13,290 nucleotides of DNA from Betaproteobacteria bacterium. GTDB lineage: Bacteria > Pseudomonadota > Gammaproteobacteria > Burkholderiales > SG8-41. Each line of letters starts with the position of its first letter. Within the stretch, counting starts at the first letter, position 1. Below, piece after piece: positions 1 through 7,791 of the stretch. Location of the stretch: NCBI GenBank assembly GCA_025356695.1, contig JANXSE010000401.1, positions 1-13,290 of the forward strand, in the 5' to 3' direction. The position numbers and the translations under genes are program-made. Under the pieces are notes generated by a model. The model was not told the DNA's origin and made no database searches. It saw only the letters and a program-made list of their open reading frames with translations.

Positions 1-875
1 CGCAGGTCTTCGAGGCCTCGCGCGTGCATCCGGTCGACACTTACCCGAGCCGCTTGCTCGAGATGCTCCAGCACGTGCGCACGGGCAGCGCGCAGCCGAA
101 CGTCGTCGTGCTGACGCCCGGACCGTTCAACTCGGCCTACTTCGAGCATTCGTTCCTCGCGCAGCAAATGGGAATCGAATTGGTCGAAGGGCGCGATCTC
201 GTCGTCCGCGACGGCTACGTCCACATGCGCACGACGCGCGGCTTCCAGCGCGTCGACGTGATTTACCGCCGCATCGACGACTCGTTCCTCGATCCCGAGA
301 CGTTCCGCGCCGACTCGATGCTCGGCGTCCCCGGGCTCATGGACGTTTACCGCGCGGGGCGCGTGACGCTCGCGAACGCGCCGGGCACGGGTGTCGCCGA
401 CGACAAGGTCATCTACGCGTACGTGCCGAAGATGGTGAAATACTATCTTGGCGAAGACGCGATATTGCCCAATGTCCCTACGTTCGTCTGCTTCGACGAC
501 AAAGAGCGCGCCCACGTACTTGCCAATCTCGACAAGATGGTGGTGAAAGCGGCCAACGAATCGGGCGGCTACGGCATGATCATCGGGCCGCGCGCAACGC
601 CGCAGGAGCGCGAAGCGTTCCGCAAACAGATACTCGCCGACCCGCGCAATTACATGGCGCAGCCGACGCTGAGTCTTTCCACCGCGCCGACGCTGATTGA
701 CGGCGGCCTGGCGCCACGGCATCTTGATCTGCGGCCGTTTATTCTGCAGTCGAAGGATATGTATGTCACCACCGGCGGTTTGACGCGGGTTGCCATGCGC
801 GAAGGCTCGCTCGTGGTGAATTCTTCGCAGGGCGGCGGCAGCAAAGACACCTGGATAGTCGAGGAGCGGCGCTGA
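1..875 (+). CDS. Circularly permuted ATP-grasp protein (COG2308, DUF404/DUF407), 5'-truncated by window
   Basis: This is the C-terminal 60% or so of a circularly permuted ATP-grasp enzyme, predicted to use ATP to join a carboxylate to an amine; the real substrate is unknown. The reading frame is open from base 3 (residues QVFEASR precede the GTG at 24), and the family is usually about 470 residues, so the true start lies upstream of the window and the GTG at 24 should not be taken as the start. Family motifs are intact: [13 protein letters not shown], the VADDK segment (nt 393-407), a lysine followed by the glycine-rich ESGGYGM loop (nt 558-578), DLRPF, and the C-terminal [11 protein letters not shown] signature. 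The stop overlaps the start of the alpha-E gene by one base (TGATG), and that gene's Shine-Dalgarno lies inside this one, so the two are probably translationally coupled. Codon choice in the first 420 bases differs from the rest (CTC and GTC favoured). Family assignment is secure; function is inferred. Confidence 0.93.
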   Translation, partial: QVFEASRVHPVDTYPSRLLEMLQHVRTGSAQPNVVVLTPGPFNSAYFEHSFLAQQMGIELVEGRDLVVRDGYVHMRTTRGFQRVDVIYRRIDDSFLDPETFRADSMLGVPGLMDVYRAGRVTLANAPGTGVADDKVIYAYVPKMVKYYLGEDAILPNVPTFVCFDDKERAHVLANLDKMVVKAANESGGYGMIIGPRATPQEREAFRKQILADPRNYMAQPTLSLSTAPTLIDGGLAPRHLDLRPFILQSKDMYVTTGGLTRVAMREGSLVVNSSQGGGSKDTWIVEERR

Positions 876-1843
876 TGCTATCGCGAGTGGCGGAAAATCT
901 GTACTGGATGACGCGCTACATGGAGCGCGCGGAAAATACCGCGCGCCTGATCAATGCAACCAGCCAGGTGCTGCTCGATTTGCCGCGCGGCGCCTCGTTC
1001 GGCTGGGACGTGCTGATCCAGGTCGCCGGCGTCGACAAGCTGTTTCGCGAGCACTACACCTCGTATGACGAATCCAGCATCATGCGCTTCCTCGTCAGCG
1101 ACGAAAAAAACCCCGGTTCGATCGTCTCGTGCATACATGTGGCGCGTGAAAACAGCCGCACGCTGCGTGAAGTGCTGCCGCGCGCGGCGTGGGAGCGCAT
1201 CAATGCGTTGTACCTGTTCGTCAACGGCCGCGCTTCGCATACGCAGGAGCGCGTGCGCAGATACAACATCCTCGAGGAAATCATCGAACGCCGGCAGTCG
1301 GTGGTGGGGTTGCTCGCCGATTGCATGAGTCACGACGTCGCCTATCAATTCATCCGGCTCGGACGCTTTATCGAACGCGCCGATATGACAACACGCATAC
1401 TCGATATCAACGCGGCGGTGCTGGTGCCGCGTCAGCAGGTGCCGGAAGATCCGGCCATGGCGCTGTTATGGATGGGCGTACTGAAATCGCTGCATGCCTA
1501 CCAGATGTACCGGCGCCACGCTTCAGTGCATGTGCGCGGCACGGATGTGGTGAATTTTCTGCTGAAAGATCCGCTGTTCCCGCGCACGGTGCGGCATTGC
1601 CTCGACGAAATCGAATCCTGCGTCGCCGAACTGCCGCATCACGGCGCGCCGCTGAAACTGCTGCGCATTGCGCAGCGGCGGATCGCCGGCATGAAAATAG
1701 AGGGGCTGACGCCGGCGCAGCGCCACGAATATCTCGATGCTGTGCAGGCCGATCTTGCCCGCGTGCACGCAGAGATAGCCACCGAATACTTCAACTTTTG
1801 CGAGCAGGACCCGGATACGCTGAAGACGGCCGCGGCCGGCTAG
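875..1843 (+). CDS. Alpha-E domain protein (COG2307, DUF403)
   Basis: A complete 322-residue alpha-helical protein of the alpha-E family, close to the usual family length of about 310-320. It has no known catalytic activity; it is almost always encoded next to, or fused to, a circularly permuted ATP-grasp protein and is thought to act as its partner. The N-terminus begins with the family hallmark [11 protein letters not shown] and a helix with RYMERAENTARLI (residues 14-26). A second, similar helix RFIERADMTTRIL occurs at residues 164-176, suggesting an internal duplication. The ATG at 875 overlaps the upstream TGA, and GAGGAG at 861-866 gives a good ribosome-binding site eight bases ahead, which fixes the start. 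No signal peptide or membrane segment is seen. The next gene begins 66 bases downstream. Confidence 0.93.
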   Translation: MLSRVAENLYWMTRYMERAENTARLINATSQVLLDLPRGASFGWDVLIQVAGVDKLFREHYTSYDESSIMRFLVSDEKNPGSIVSCIHVARENSRTLREVLPRAAWERINALYLFVNGRASHTQERVRRYNILEEIIERRQSVVGLLADCMSHDVAYQFIRLGRFIERADMTTRILDINAAVLVPRQQVPEDPAMALLWMGVLKSLHAYQMYRRHASVHVRGTDVVNFLLKDPLFPRTVRHCLDEIESCVAELPHHGAPLKLLRIAQRRIAGMKIEGLTPAQRHEYLDAVQADLARVHAEIATEYFNFCEQDPDTLKTAAAG

Positions 1844-1909
1844 GAATGATGTTGTTTTCTACTTGCCGCCGGCGCCTGATGTGCGCGGCGAACTGAAAAG
1901 GTCTCAGCA

Positions 1910-4900
1910 GTGTCGATCCATGTTGCACTGAATCACGTTACGCAATACCGCTACGACCGGCTCGTTACCCTCGGTCCACAGGTGGTGCGGCTGCGGCCCG
2001 CGCCGCACAGCCGCACGCGCATCCTGGCGTATTCAATGCGCGTTTCGCCGGACGAACATTTCGTCAACTGGCAGCAGGACCCCCAGGCCAATTATCTTGC
2101 GCGGCTGGTGTTTCAGGAGAAAACGCGTGAATTCCGTGTCGAGATTGATCTCGTTGCTGAAATGTCGGTGTTTAACCCGTTCGATTTTTTTCTCGAACCG
2201 CACGCCGAAAAATATCCGTTTACCTATACCGAGGCGGAACGGATAGAGCTCATCCCTTATCTGCTGAAGCGGGCGGCGTCGCCCGCGTTTACGGAATATC
2301 TTGACGCGGTGTCGCGCGAAGAGAAGCGCACGATCGATTTTCTGGTCGGCGTCAATCAACGCTTGCAGAGTGATATTTCGTACTTGATCCGTATGGAACC
2401 GGGCGTGCAGACGCCGGACCAAACGCTGACACGCCGCGAGGGTTCCTGTCGCGACACCGCCTGGCTGCTGGTGCAATTGCTGCGCCACCTCGGGCTGGCG
2501 GCGCGTTTTGTCTCCGGTTACCTGATACAGCTGACGGCCGACGTGAAGTCGCTCGACGGTCCGTCGGGCGCGGAGAAAGACTTTACCGACCTGCACGCCT
2601 GGTGCGAAGTGTATCTGCCGGGGGCGGGCTGGATCGGCCTCGATCCGACCTCGGGGCTGCTGGCGGGCGAAGGCCACATACCGCTCGCCTGTTCGCCTGA
2701 ACCGTCATCGGCGGCGCCGATCAGCGGTGCGGTCGATGATTCTGAAGTTGAATTCGAGCACACCATGAAAGTCTCGCGGGTGTGGGAAGCGCCGTGCGTG
2801 ACCAAGCCTTACACCGATGAGCAGTGGGATGCGATTGAGCTGCTCGGCAAGCAGATCGATCGTGACCTCGGTATTCAGGACGTGCGCCTGACGCAGGGCG
2901 GCGAACCGACGTTTGTGTCGGTCGACGATCGCGACGGCGCGGAATGGAACACCGATGCAATGGGGCCGAAGAAGCGCGGATTGTCAGCGCAATTGCTGGC
3001 GAAACTCAAAGCGCACTACGCACCCAACGGTTTGCTGCACTACGGACAGGGCAAGTGGTATCCGGGAGAACAATTGCCGCGCTGGTCTCTGAATGCCATG
3101 TGGCGCGCCGACGGCGAGCCGCTGTGGACGAATCAGGCGTTGTTTGCCGACGAGAGCCGCGATTACAAAGTCAGTGCGGAGCAGGCGCGTGAATTTCTTG
3201 ACGCCGTGGCGGATAAGATCGGCCTTGACGCGAAATATGTGTTTCCTGCCTATGAGGATATTCTGTACTACCTGTGGCGCGAGCGCCGCCTGCCGTCCAA
3301 CGTCGATCCCTTCGATTCGAAACTGGAAGACCCGCTGGAGCGCGCGCGCCTGCGCAAGCTGTTTACGGAGGGCCTCGACAAGGTCACCGGTCATGTCCTG
3401 CCGGTAGCGCGTAGCGATGATACGCAGCGCTGGCAGAGCGGGGCGTGGTTTTTGCGTGAAGAGCGTTGTTATTTGACGCCCGGCGATTCGGCGCTCGGTT
3501 ATAGGCTGCCGCTCGATTCGCAGCCGTGGGTCTCGGAGGGTGATTATCCGTGGGTGCACGCACCTGATCCGACGCAGAGTTTTCCGCCGCTGCCGGCGTA
3601 CCAGCACATACGCCAGCAGATCGCGGGGGCAAAGCCCGCAACTGAAACGGCCGATGCGGCGACATTGCCTGCTGCAAAATCACCGGCGCACACATCATCG
3701 CAGGACAAACAGCCGCAGAAGGCCGAATCCGCCGGCTGGGTCACACGCACCGCCATGTGCGCCGAAGTGCGCAAGGGTTGTTTGTATATATTCATGCCGC
3801 CGCTGTCGGCGCTTGAGGATTACCTTGAACTGGTGACGGCAGTGGAGGCGACTGCCGAAGCCATGCAGTTGCCGGTGGTGCTCGAAGGTTATGAGCCGCC
3901 GCGCGACCCGCGTCTGGTGCAGTTGCGCGTGACGCCGGACCCCGGCGTGATCGAAGTGAATATCCAGCCGGCGCGCAGCTGGGATGCGCTGGTTGAGCAA
4001 ACGACGTTTTTGTACGATGCCGCGCACCAGACGCGTTTGTCGACCGAAAAATTCATGCTCGACGGTCGCCATATCGGTACCGGCGGCGGCAATCATTTTG
4101 TGCTCGGCGGCGCGACACCCAACGATTCGCCGTTTCTGCGCCGCCCGGACGTGCTGTCGAGCATGATCGCCTACTGGCACAACCATCCTTCGCTGTCGTA
4201 TTTGTTTTCCGGCATGTTCATCGGGCCGACCAGTCAGGCGCCGCGTATCGATGAGGCGCGCAACGACTCCGTTTACGAAATCGAGCTCGCATTCAGTGAA
4301 ATCCGCCGCTTGCGCAGCGAGAACCAGTTCGGCGCTGCGCCCTGGCAGATCGACCGCATCCTGCGCAATCTCCTGATCGACGTTACCGGCAACACACATC
4401 GGGCCGAATTTTGCATCGACAAGCTGTATTCACCCGACAGCGCGACCGGCCGTCTCGGCCTGCTCGAGTTGCGCGCTTTCGAGATGCCGCCGAACGCAAA
4501 AATGAGCCTCGCGCAGCAACTGCTGATGCGCGGTCTGGTTTCGCGTTTCTGGCAGCATCCGTATCAACCGCAGCGCCTGAAACGCTGGGGCACTGAATTG
4601 CACGACCGTTTCCTGTTGCCGCATTTCGTTTGGGATGATTTCGGTGATGTCATCGAGGAAATGACCGATTTCGGTTATGCGCTGAAACCCGAATGGTTTG
4701 CGCCGCATTTTGAATTCCGCTTTCCGCGGCTCGGCGATTTTGCCGCCAACAATGTCGAAGTCGAATTGCGGCTCGCACTCGAACCCTGGCACGTGCTGGG
4801 CGAGGAGTCGTCAGCCGGCGGTGCGGTGCGTTATGTCGATTCTTCGGTCGAGCGCGTGCAGGTGCGCGCGCGCGGCCTGGTCGATGAGCGGCATGTCATC

Positions 4901-5260
4901 AGTTGCAACGGGCGGCGTCTGCCTTTGCAGTCAACCGGCGACAGCGGCGAGTTTGTCGCCGGCGTGCGTTATCGCGCATGGGCGCCGGAGTCGAGCCTGC
5001 ATCCGACCATCGGCATGCATGCGCCACTGATTTTCGATCTCGTCGATACCTGGATGGAGCGTTCGCGCGGCGGCTGCCAGTACCATGTGGCGCATCCCGG
5101 CGGCCTTAGCTACGAAACATTTCCGGTTAATGCTTATGAAGCGGAGGCGCGGCGGCTGGGGCGCTTTTTCCGCATTGGTCATACGCCGGGCACTGTCAAG
5201 GTCGCGGAAGAGACACGGAATCCCGACTTTCCCTTTACTTTAGACTTGCGGCGCCGTTAG
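1910..5260 (+). CDS. Transglutaminase-like protein fused to DUF2126 (COG1305 + COG4196)
   Basis: A complete 1116-residue two-part protein. Residues 1-90 or so match the bacterial transglutaminase N-terminal domain (start SIHVALNHVTQYRYDR). Residues about 150-260 form the transglutaminase/protease core with a visible triad: Cys180 in REGSCRDTAW, His229 in DLHAWCEVY and Asp245 in GLDPTSG. Residues about 300-1116 are DUF2126. This part carries QGGEPTFVSVDD (329-340), EVNIQPARSW (682-691), RHIGTGGGNHFVLGG (720-734) and YWHNHPS (755-761), which resemble metal/ATP-binding motifs of the glutamine synthetase/glutamate-cysteine ligase fold; a second amide-bond-forming activity is therefore likely but inferred. 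An Ala/Pro/Lys/Thr-rich linker (574-612) splits DUF2126. The start is GTG at 1910, chosen from the family N-terminus and an AAAAGG ribosome-binding site at 1896-1901; no ATG alternative fits. There is no signal peptide. The protein probably works with the neighbouring ATP-grasp and alpha-E proteins. Confidence 0.93.
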   Translation: MSIHVALNHVTQYRYDRLVTLGPQVVRLRPAPHSRTRILAYSMRVSPDEHFVNWQQDPQANYLARLVFQEKTREFRVEIDLVAEMSVFNPFDFFLEPHAEKYPFTYTEAERIELIPYLLKRAASPAFTEYLDAVSREEKRTIDFLVGVNQRLQSDISYLIRMEPGVQTPDQTLTRREGSCRDTAWLLVQLLRHLGLAARFVSGYLIQLTADVKSLDGPSGAEKDFTDLHAWCEVYLPGAGWIGLDPTSGLLAGEGHIPLACSPEPSSAAPISGAVDDSEVEFEHTMKVSRVWEAPCVTKPYTDEQWDAIELLGKQIDRDLGIQDVRLTQGGEPTFVSVDDRDGAEWNTDAMGPKKRGLSAQLLAKLKAHYAPNGLLHYGQGKWYPGEQLPRWSLNAMWRADGEPLWTNQALFADESRDYKVSAEQAREFLDAVADKIGLDAKYVFPAYEDILYYLWRERRLPSNVDPFDSKLEDPLERARLRKLFTEGLDKVTGHVLPVARSDDTQRWQSGAWFLREERCYLTPGDSALGYRLPLDSQPWVSEGDYPWVHAPDPTQSFPPLPAYQHIRQQIAGAKPATETADAATLPAAKSPAHTSSQDKQPQKAESAGWVTRTAMCAEVRKGCLYIFMPPLSALEDYLELVTAVEATAEAMQLPVVLEGYEPPRDPRLVQLRVTPDPGVIEVNIQPARSWDALVEQTTFLYDAAHQTRLSTEKFMLDGRHIGTGGGNHFVLGGATPNDSPFLRRPDVLSSMIAYWHNHPSLSYLFSGMFIGPTSQAPRIDEARNDSVYEIELAFSEIRRLRSENQFGAAPWQIDRILRNLLIDVTGNTHRAEFCIDKLYSPDSATGRLGLLELRAFEMPPNAKMSLAQQLLMRGLVSRFWQHPYQPQRLKRWGTELHDRFLLPHFVWDDFGDVIEEMTDFGYALKPEWFAPHFEFRFPRLGDFAANNVEVELRLALEPWHVLGEESSAGGAVRYVDSSVERVQVRARGLVDERHVISCNGRRLPLQSTGDSGEFVAGVRYRAWAPESSLHPTIGMHAPLIFDLVDTWMERSRGGCQYHVAHPGGLSYETFPVNAYEAEARRLGRFFRIGHTPGTVKVAEETRNPDFPFTLDLRRR

Positions 5261-5267
5261 GCATAAT
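5239..5267 (+). promoter_or_regulatory. Candidate sigma70 promoter upstream of the ATP-grasp/alpha-E fusion
   Basis: TTTAGA (5239-5244, four of six matches to the -35 consensus), a 17-base spacer, and CATAAT (5262-5267, five of six for the -10). It would start transcription near 5274, leaving a leader of about 50 bases before the ATG at 5326. It overlaps the end of the preceding coding region. Hand match only; it suggests that the second module can be transcribed on its own. Confidence 0.35.
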
Positions 5268-5286
5268 GGCGTCCGTTCTGATGCAG

Positions 5287-5300
5287 GCGCGTTAGCGCGC
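5287..5300 (+). other. Small GC hairpin between the two modules
   Basis: GCGCG (5287-5291) pairs with CGCGC (5296-5300) across a TTAG loop and is followed by GTTTG. It lies 27 bases after the preceding stop and 25 bases before the next start. It could be a weak terminator for the first module or a leader structure for the second; the stem is short and GC-rich sequence produces such pairs by chance. Confidence 0.25.
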
Positions 5301-5325
5301 GTTTGCCGAGACCGGACCACGAACC

Positions 5326-7791
5326 ATGCTGGAACAAATGCTGACCGCCTATCCCGAACCGCAAGGTCGCTTCGACGAACTATTTGAAGCGCCGATGCAG
5401 CCGCGCCCGCACTGGTCGCGTTTTATCTCCGAGCTTGGGGCCACCTCGGCCGGCGGTATACGCGAACGCCTGCTGGCCGCGGAGCGGCGCATCCGCGACA
5501 GCGGCGTTACCTATAACGTTTATGCCGATCCGATGGGGCACGACCGTCCGTGGGATCTCGACGTCCTGCCGCTGATCATTGCGCCGGACGAATGGCAGGA
5601 GCTTGAAGCGGGCATCATTCAACGCGCGAATCTGTTTAATCACGTGCTCGGCGATCTGTATGGCGAGCAGACGCTGCTCAAGGACGGGCTGATCCCGCCG
5701 GCGCTGATTTTCGGCCAAAGCGGTTTTCTGCGGCCGGCGCGCGGCATGAAGGTCGCCGGCGGCGTGCATCTGCATGTTTACGCGGCCGATCTCGTGCGTT
5801 CGCCGGACGGCCGCTGGTGGGTGATGGCCGATCGCACGCAGGCGCCATCGGGCGCCGGTTATGCGCTGGAAAACCGGCTGGTGGTGTCGCGCACCTTTCC
5901 GGCCCTGTACCGCGATCTCGGCATACAACACGTGGCGCGCTTTTTTGCCACGCTGCGCGATTCGCTGATGCAGTTTGCACCCAGAGGCGACGGCCAGACG
6001 CTGACCGTGCTGCTGACACCGGGCCCTTATAACGAAACCTATTTCGAGCACGCCTTGCTGGCGCGTTATCTCGGTTTTCCGCTGGTCGAAGGCGGCGACC
6101 TCACGGTGCGCGAAGGCCGCGTCTGGATGAAAACCATCAGCGGGTTGAAACGCGTGCACGCGATTCTGCGCCGCCAGGACGATAACTATTGCGATCCGGT
6201 GGAATTGCGCGCCGACTCGGCGCTGGGCATTTCGGGGCTGATGGATTGCGCGCGTCGCGGCAGCGTGTTGATTGCCAATGCGCTGGGCTCCGGCGTGCTA
6301 GAATCCGGCGCCTTTCTCGGTTTTCTGCCGCGGCTGTCGCAGCATTTTCTGAACGAGCCGCTGCGCCTGCCGTCGATTGCGACCTGGTGGTGCGGTGAGC
6401 CCGCAGCGCAGGCAGATGCGCTTGAGCACGTGAAAAAACTGGTCTTCAAGTCGGCCGAGCCGGGGCAGCAATTCGACGCCATCTTCGGCCAGGACCTGGA
6501 TGATAAAGGGCTCGCCGATCTGCGCCGCAAACTCGCCGCGCATCCCGAGCGCTTTGTCGCGCAGGAACTGGTGCGCATGTCGCAGGCGCCGGTGCTGGTG
6601 AAAGGGCAGAGCGAAAAAATTGCCGCGCGCAATATCGGCTTGCGCGTTTTTGCGGTGGCCTCGCCGAACGGTTATGTCGTCATGCCGGGCGGCCTCACGC
6701 GCGTTGCCAGCAGTGCCGATGTGCGCGTTGTTTCCATGCAGCGCGGCGGCGGTTCGAAAGACACCTGGGTGATGTCGGCAGCACCCGTCGACAGCGCGTT
6801 TACGCTGCTGCGCAACACCGTGACGGCGAGCGATCTGGTGCGTGTGCGCGCCGGCGTACCGTCGCGCGTGATTGAAAACCTGTTCTGGTTCGGGCGTTAC
6901 GAAGAGCGTTGCGACGATACTGCGCGCCTGCTACGCGTAGCCTTGAACCAGAAGCTGCAGGAAGCCAACGACGAGGAAAATTCGCTGGAGCCGATACTGG
7001 CGCTGGCGCGTGCCTTCGGCGTGCTGGAAAAGGACGAAAAAGATCCGGATGCCGCCTTGCTCGCCGCTTCCACCCTGGAAACGCATCCGCTCGGGCTGCC
7101 GTCGAACCTGCGCGCGCTCGAACGCGTGGCCTTCAATCTGCGCGACCGCATGTCGCTCGATAACTGGCGCAGCATCAATACCCTGATCAAGGATCCGGTA
7201 TTCGGCCGCACTGCATCGTTATCCGATACCTTGAACTGGCTCGACCGCAATGTCACCAGCCTGATGACGCTGGCGGGTTTTGCGCTCGACGGCATGACAC
7301 GCGATGACGCGTGGCTCTTTTTATCTATCGGCCGGCGCATTGAACGGCTGGCCTTCCATTGTCTGGCGCTGCAAGTGGCGTTCAGCGACGGTGCCGATTC
7401 CGGATTGGGCTGGCTGCTAAGTATCGCCGATTCGACCGTGACTTATCGTTCGCGCTATATGTCGCGGCCGGAATGGTTGCCGGTGCTTGATCTCTTGATA
7501 CTCGACGGCGCGAATCCGCGTTCAGTGATGTTCCAGACCACGGCGATGGCGTCCGATCTCGCCAAGCTCGAATTGAGTTACGGCGCCTGCGGCAGCGACT
7601 TGCTGGCGGTCGAAGTCGCGTCGTTGAAAAAACTTAATCCGGCGCGCGATCTGCAACCGGACAGCGAAAATCTGCGCGCGTCTATCAACGGTCTGCGCAG
7701 GTCGGCATTTGCGATCAGCGATCATCTGACGCAGCGTTTTTTCAATCTGGCACGCACCAGCATCTGGTCGGCACTCGGGATGTCGCGGTAA
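5326..7791 (+). CDS. Fusion of circularly permuted ATP-grasp and alpha-E domains (COG2308-COG2307)
   Basis: A complete 821-residue fusion. Residues 1-485 or so are a full circularly permuted ATP-grasp module, including the N-terminal part that is off-window in the first gene (RPHW, ITYNVYAD-like stretch near 60-68, PSGAGYALENR near 174-184). Residues about 510-815 are an alpha-E domain starting VPSRVIENLFWFGRYEER. It is paralogous to the two separate upstream genes combined: LTPGPYNETYFEH and [10 protein letters not shown] match their counterparts, and RYEERCDDTAR matches the alpha-E hallmark. However, the upstream DDK triplet is ESG here (326-328), and the glycine-rich ESGGYGM loop is replaced after Lys375 by a stretch reading EPGQQFDAIF, so ATP binding may differ or be lost. 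My recollection is that this divergence is shared by other fused members. The ATG at 5326 fits the family N-terminus but has no clear Shine-Dalgarno. The stop overlaps the next start by one base (TAATG). No signal peptide is seen. Confidence 0.93.
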   Translation: MLEQMLTAYPEPQGRFDELFEAPMQPRPHWSRFISELGATSAGGIRERLLAAERRIRDSGVTYNVYADPMGHDRPWDLDVLPLIIAPDEWQELEAGIIQRANLFNHVLGDLYGEQTLLKDGLIPPALIFGQSGFLRPARGMKVAGGVHLHVYAADLVRSPDGRWWVMADRTQAPSGAGYALENRLVVSRTFPALYRDLGIQHVARFFATLRDSLMQFAPRGDGQTLTVLLTPGPYNETYFEHALLARYLGFPLVEGGDLTVREGRVWMKTISGLKRVHAILRRQDDNYCDPVELRADSALGISGLMDCARRGSVLIANALGSGVLESGAFLGFLPRLSQHFLNEPLRLPSIATWWCGEPAAQADALEHVKKLVFKSAEPGQQFDAIFGQDLDDKGLADLRRKLAAHPERFVAQELVRMSQAPVLVKGQSEKIAARNIGLRVFAVASPNGYVVMPGGLTRVASSADVRVVSMQRGGGSKDTWVMSAAPVDSAFTLLRNTVTASDLVRVRAGVPSRVIENLFWFGRYEERCDDTARLLRVALNQKLQEANDEENSLEPILALARAFGVLEKDEKDPDAALLAASTLETHPLGLPSNLRALERVAFNLRDRMSLDNWRSINTLIKDPVFGRTASLSDTLNWLDRNVTSLMTLAGFALDGMTRDDAWLFLSIGRRIERLAFHCLALQVAFSDGADSGLGWLLSIADSTVTYRSRYMSRPEWLPVLDLLILDGANPRSVMFQTTAMASDLAKLELSYGACGSDLLAVEVASLKKLNPARDLQPDSENLRASINGLRRSAFAISDHLTQRFFNLARTSIWSALGMSR

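Noticed and set aside
24..26. GTG at 24 as the true start of the first ATP-grasp gene
   Set aside because: The frame is open and family-like upstream to base 3, and the N-terminal part of the fold would be missing; the gene continues beyond the window.
1189..1896. A 235-codon + strand frame inside the alpha-E gene, extending into the gap after it
   Set aside because: It is a shifted frame of a conserved gene, rich in Arg and Ala, with no family similarity.
1844..1909. Possible promoter or terminator in the gap between alpha-E and the large transglutaminase gene
   Set aside because: TTGTTT at 1852-1857 has no acceptable -10 at normal spacing, and no clean hairpin was found; the genes are probably co-transcribed.
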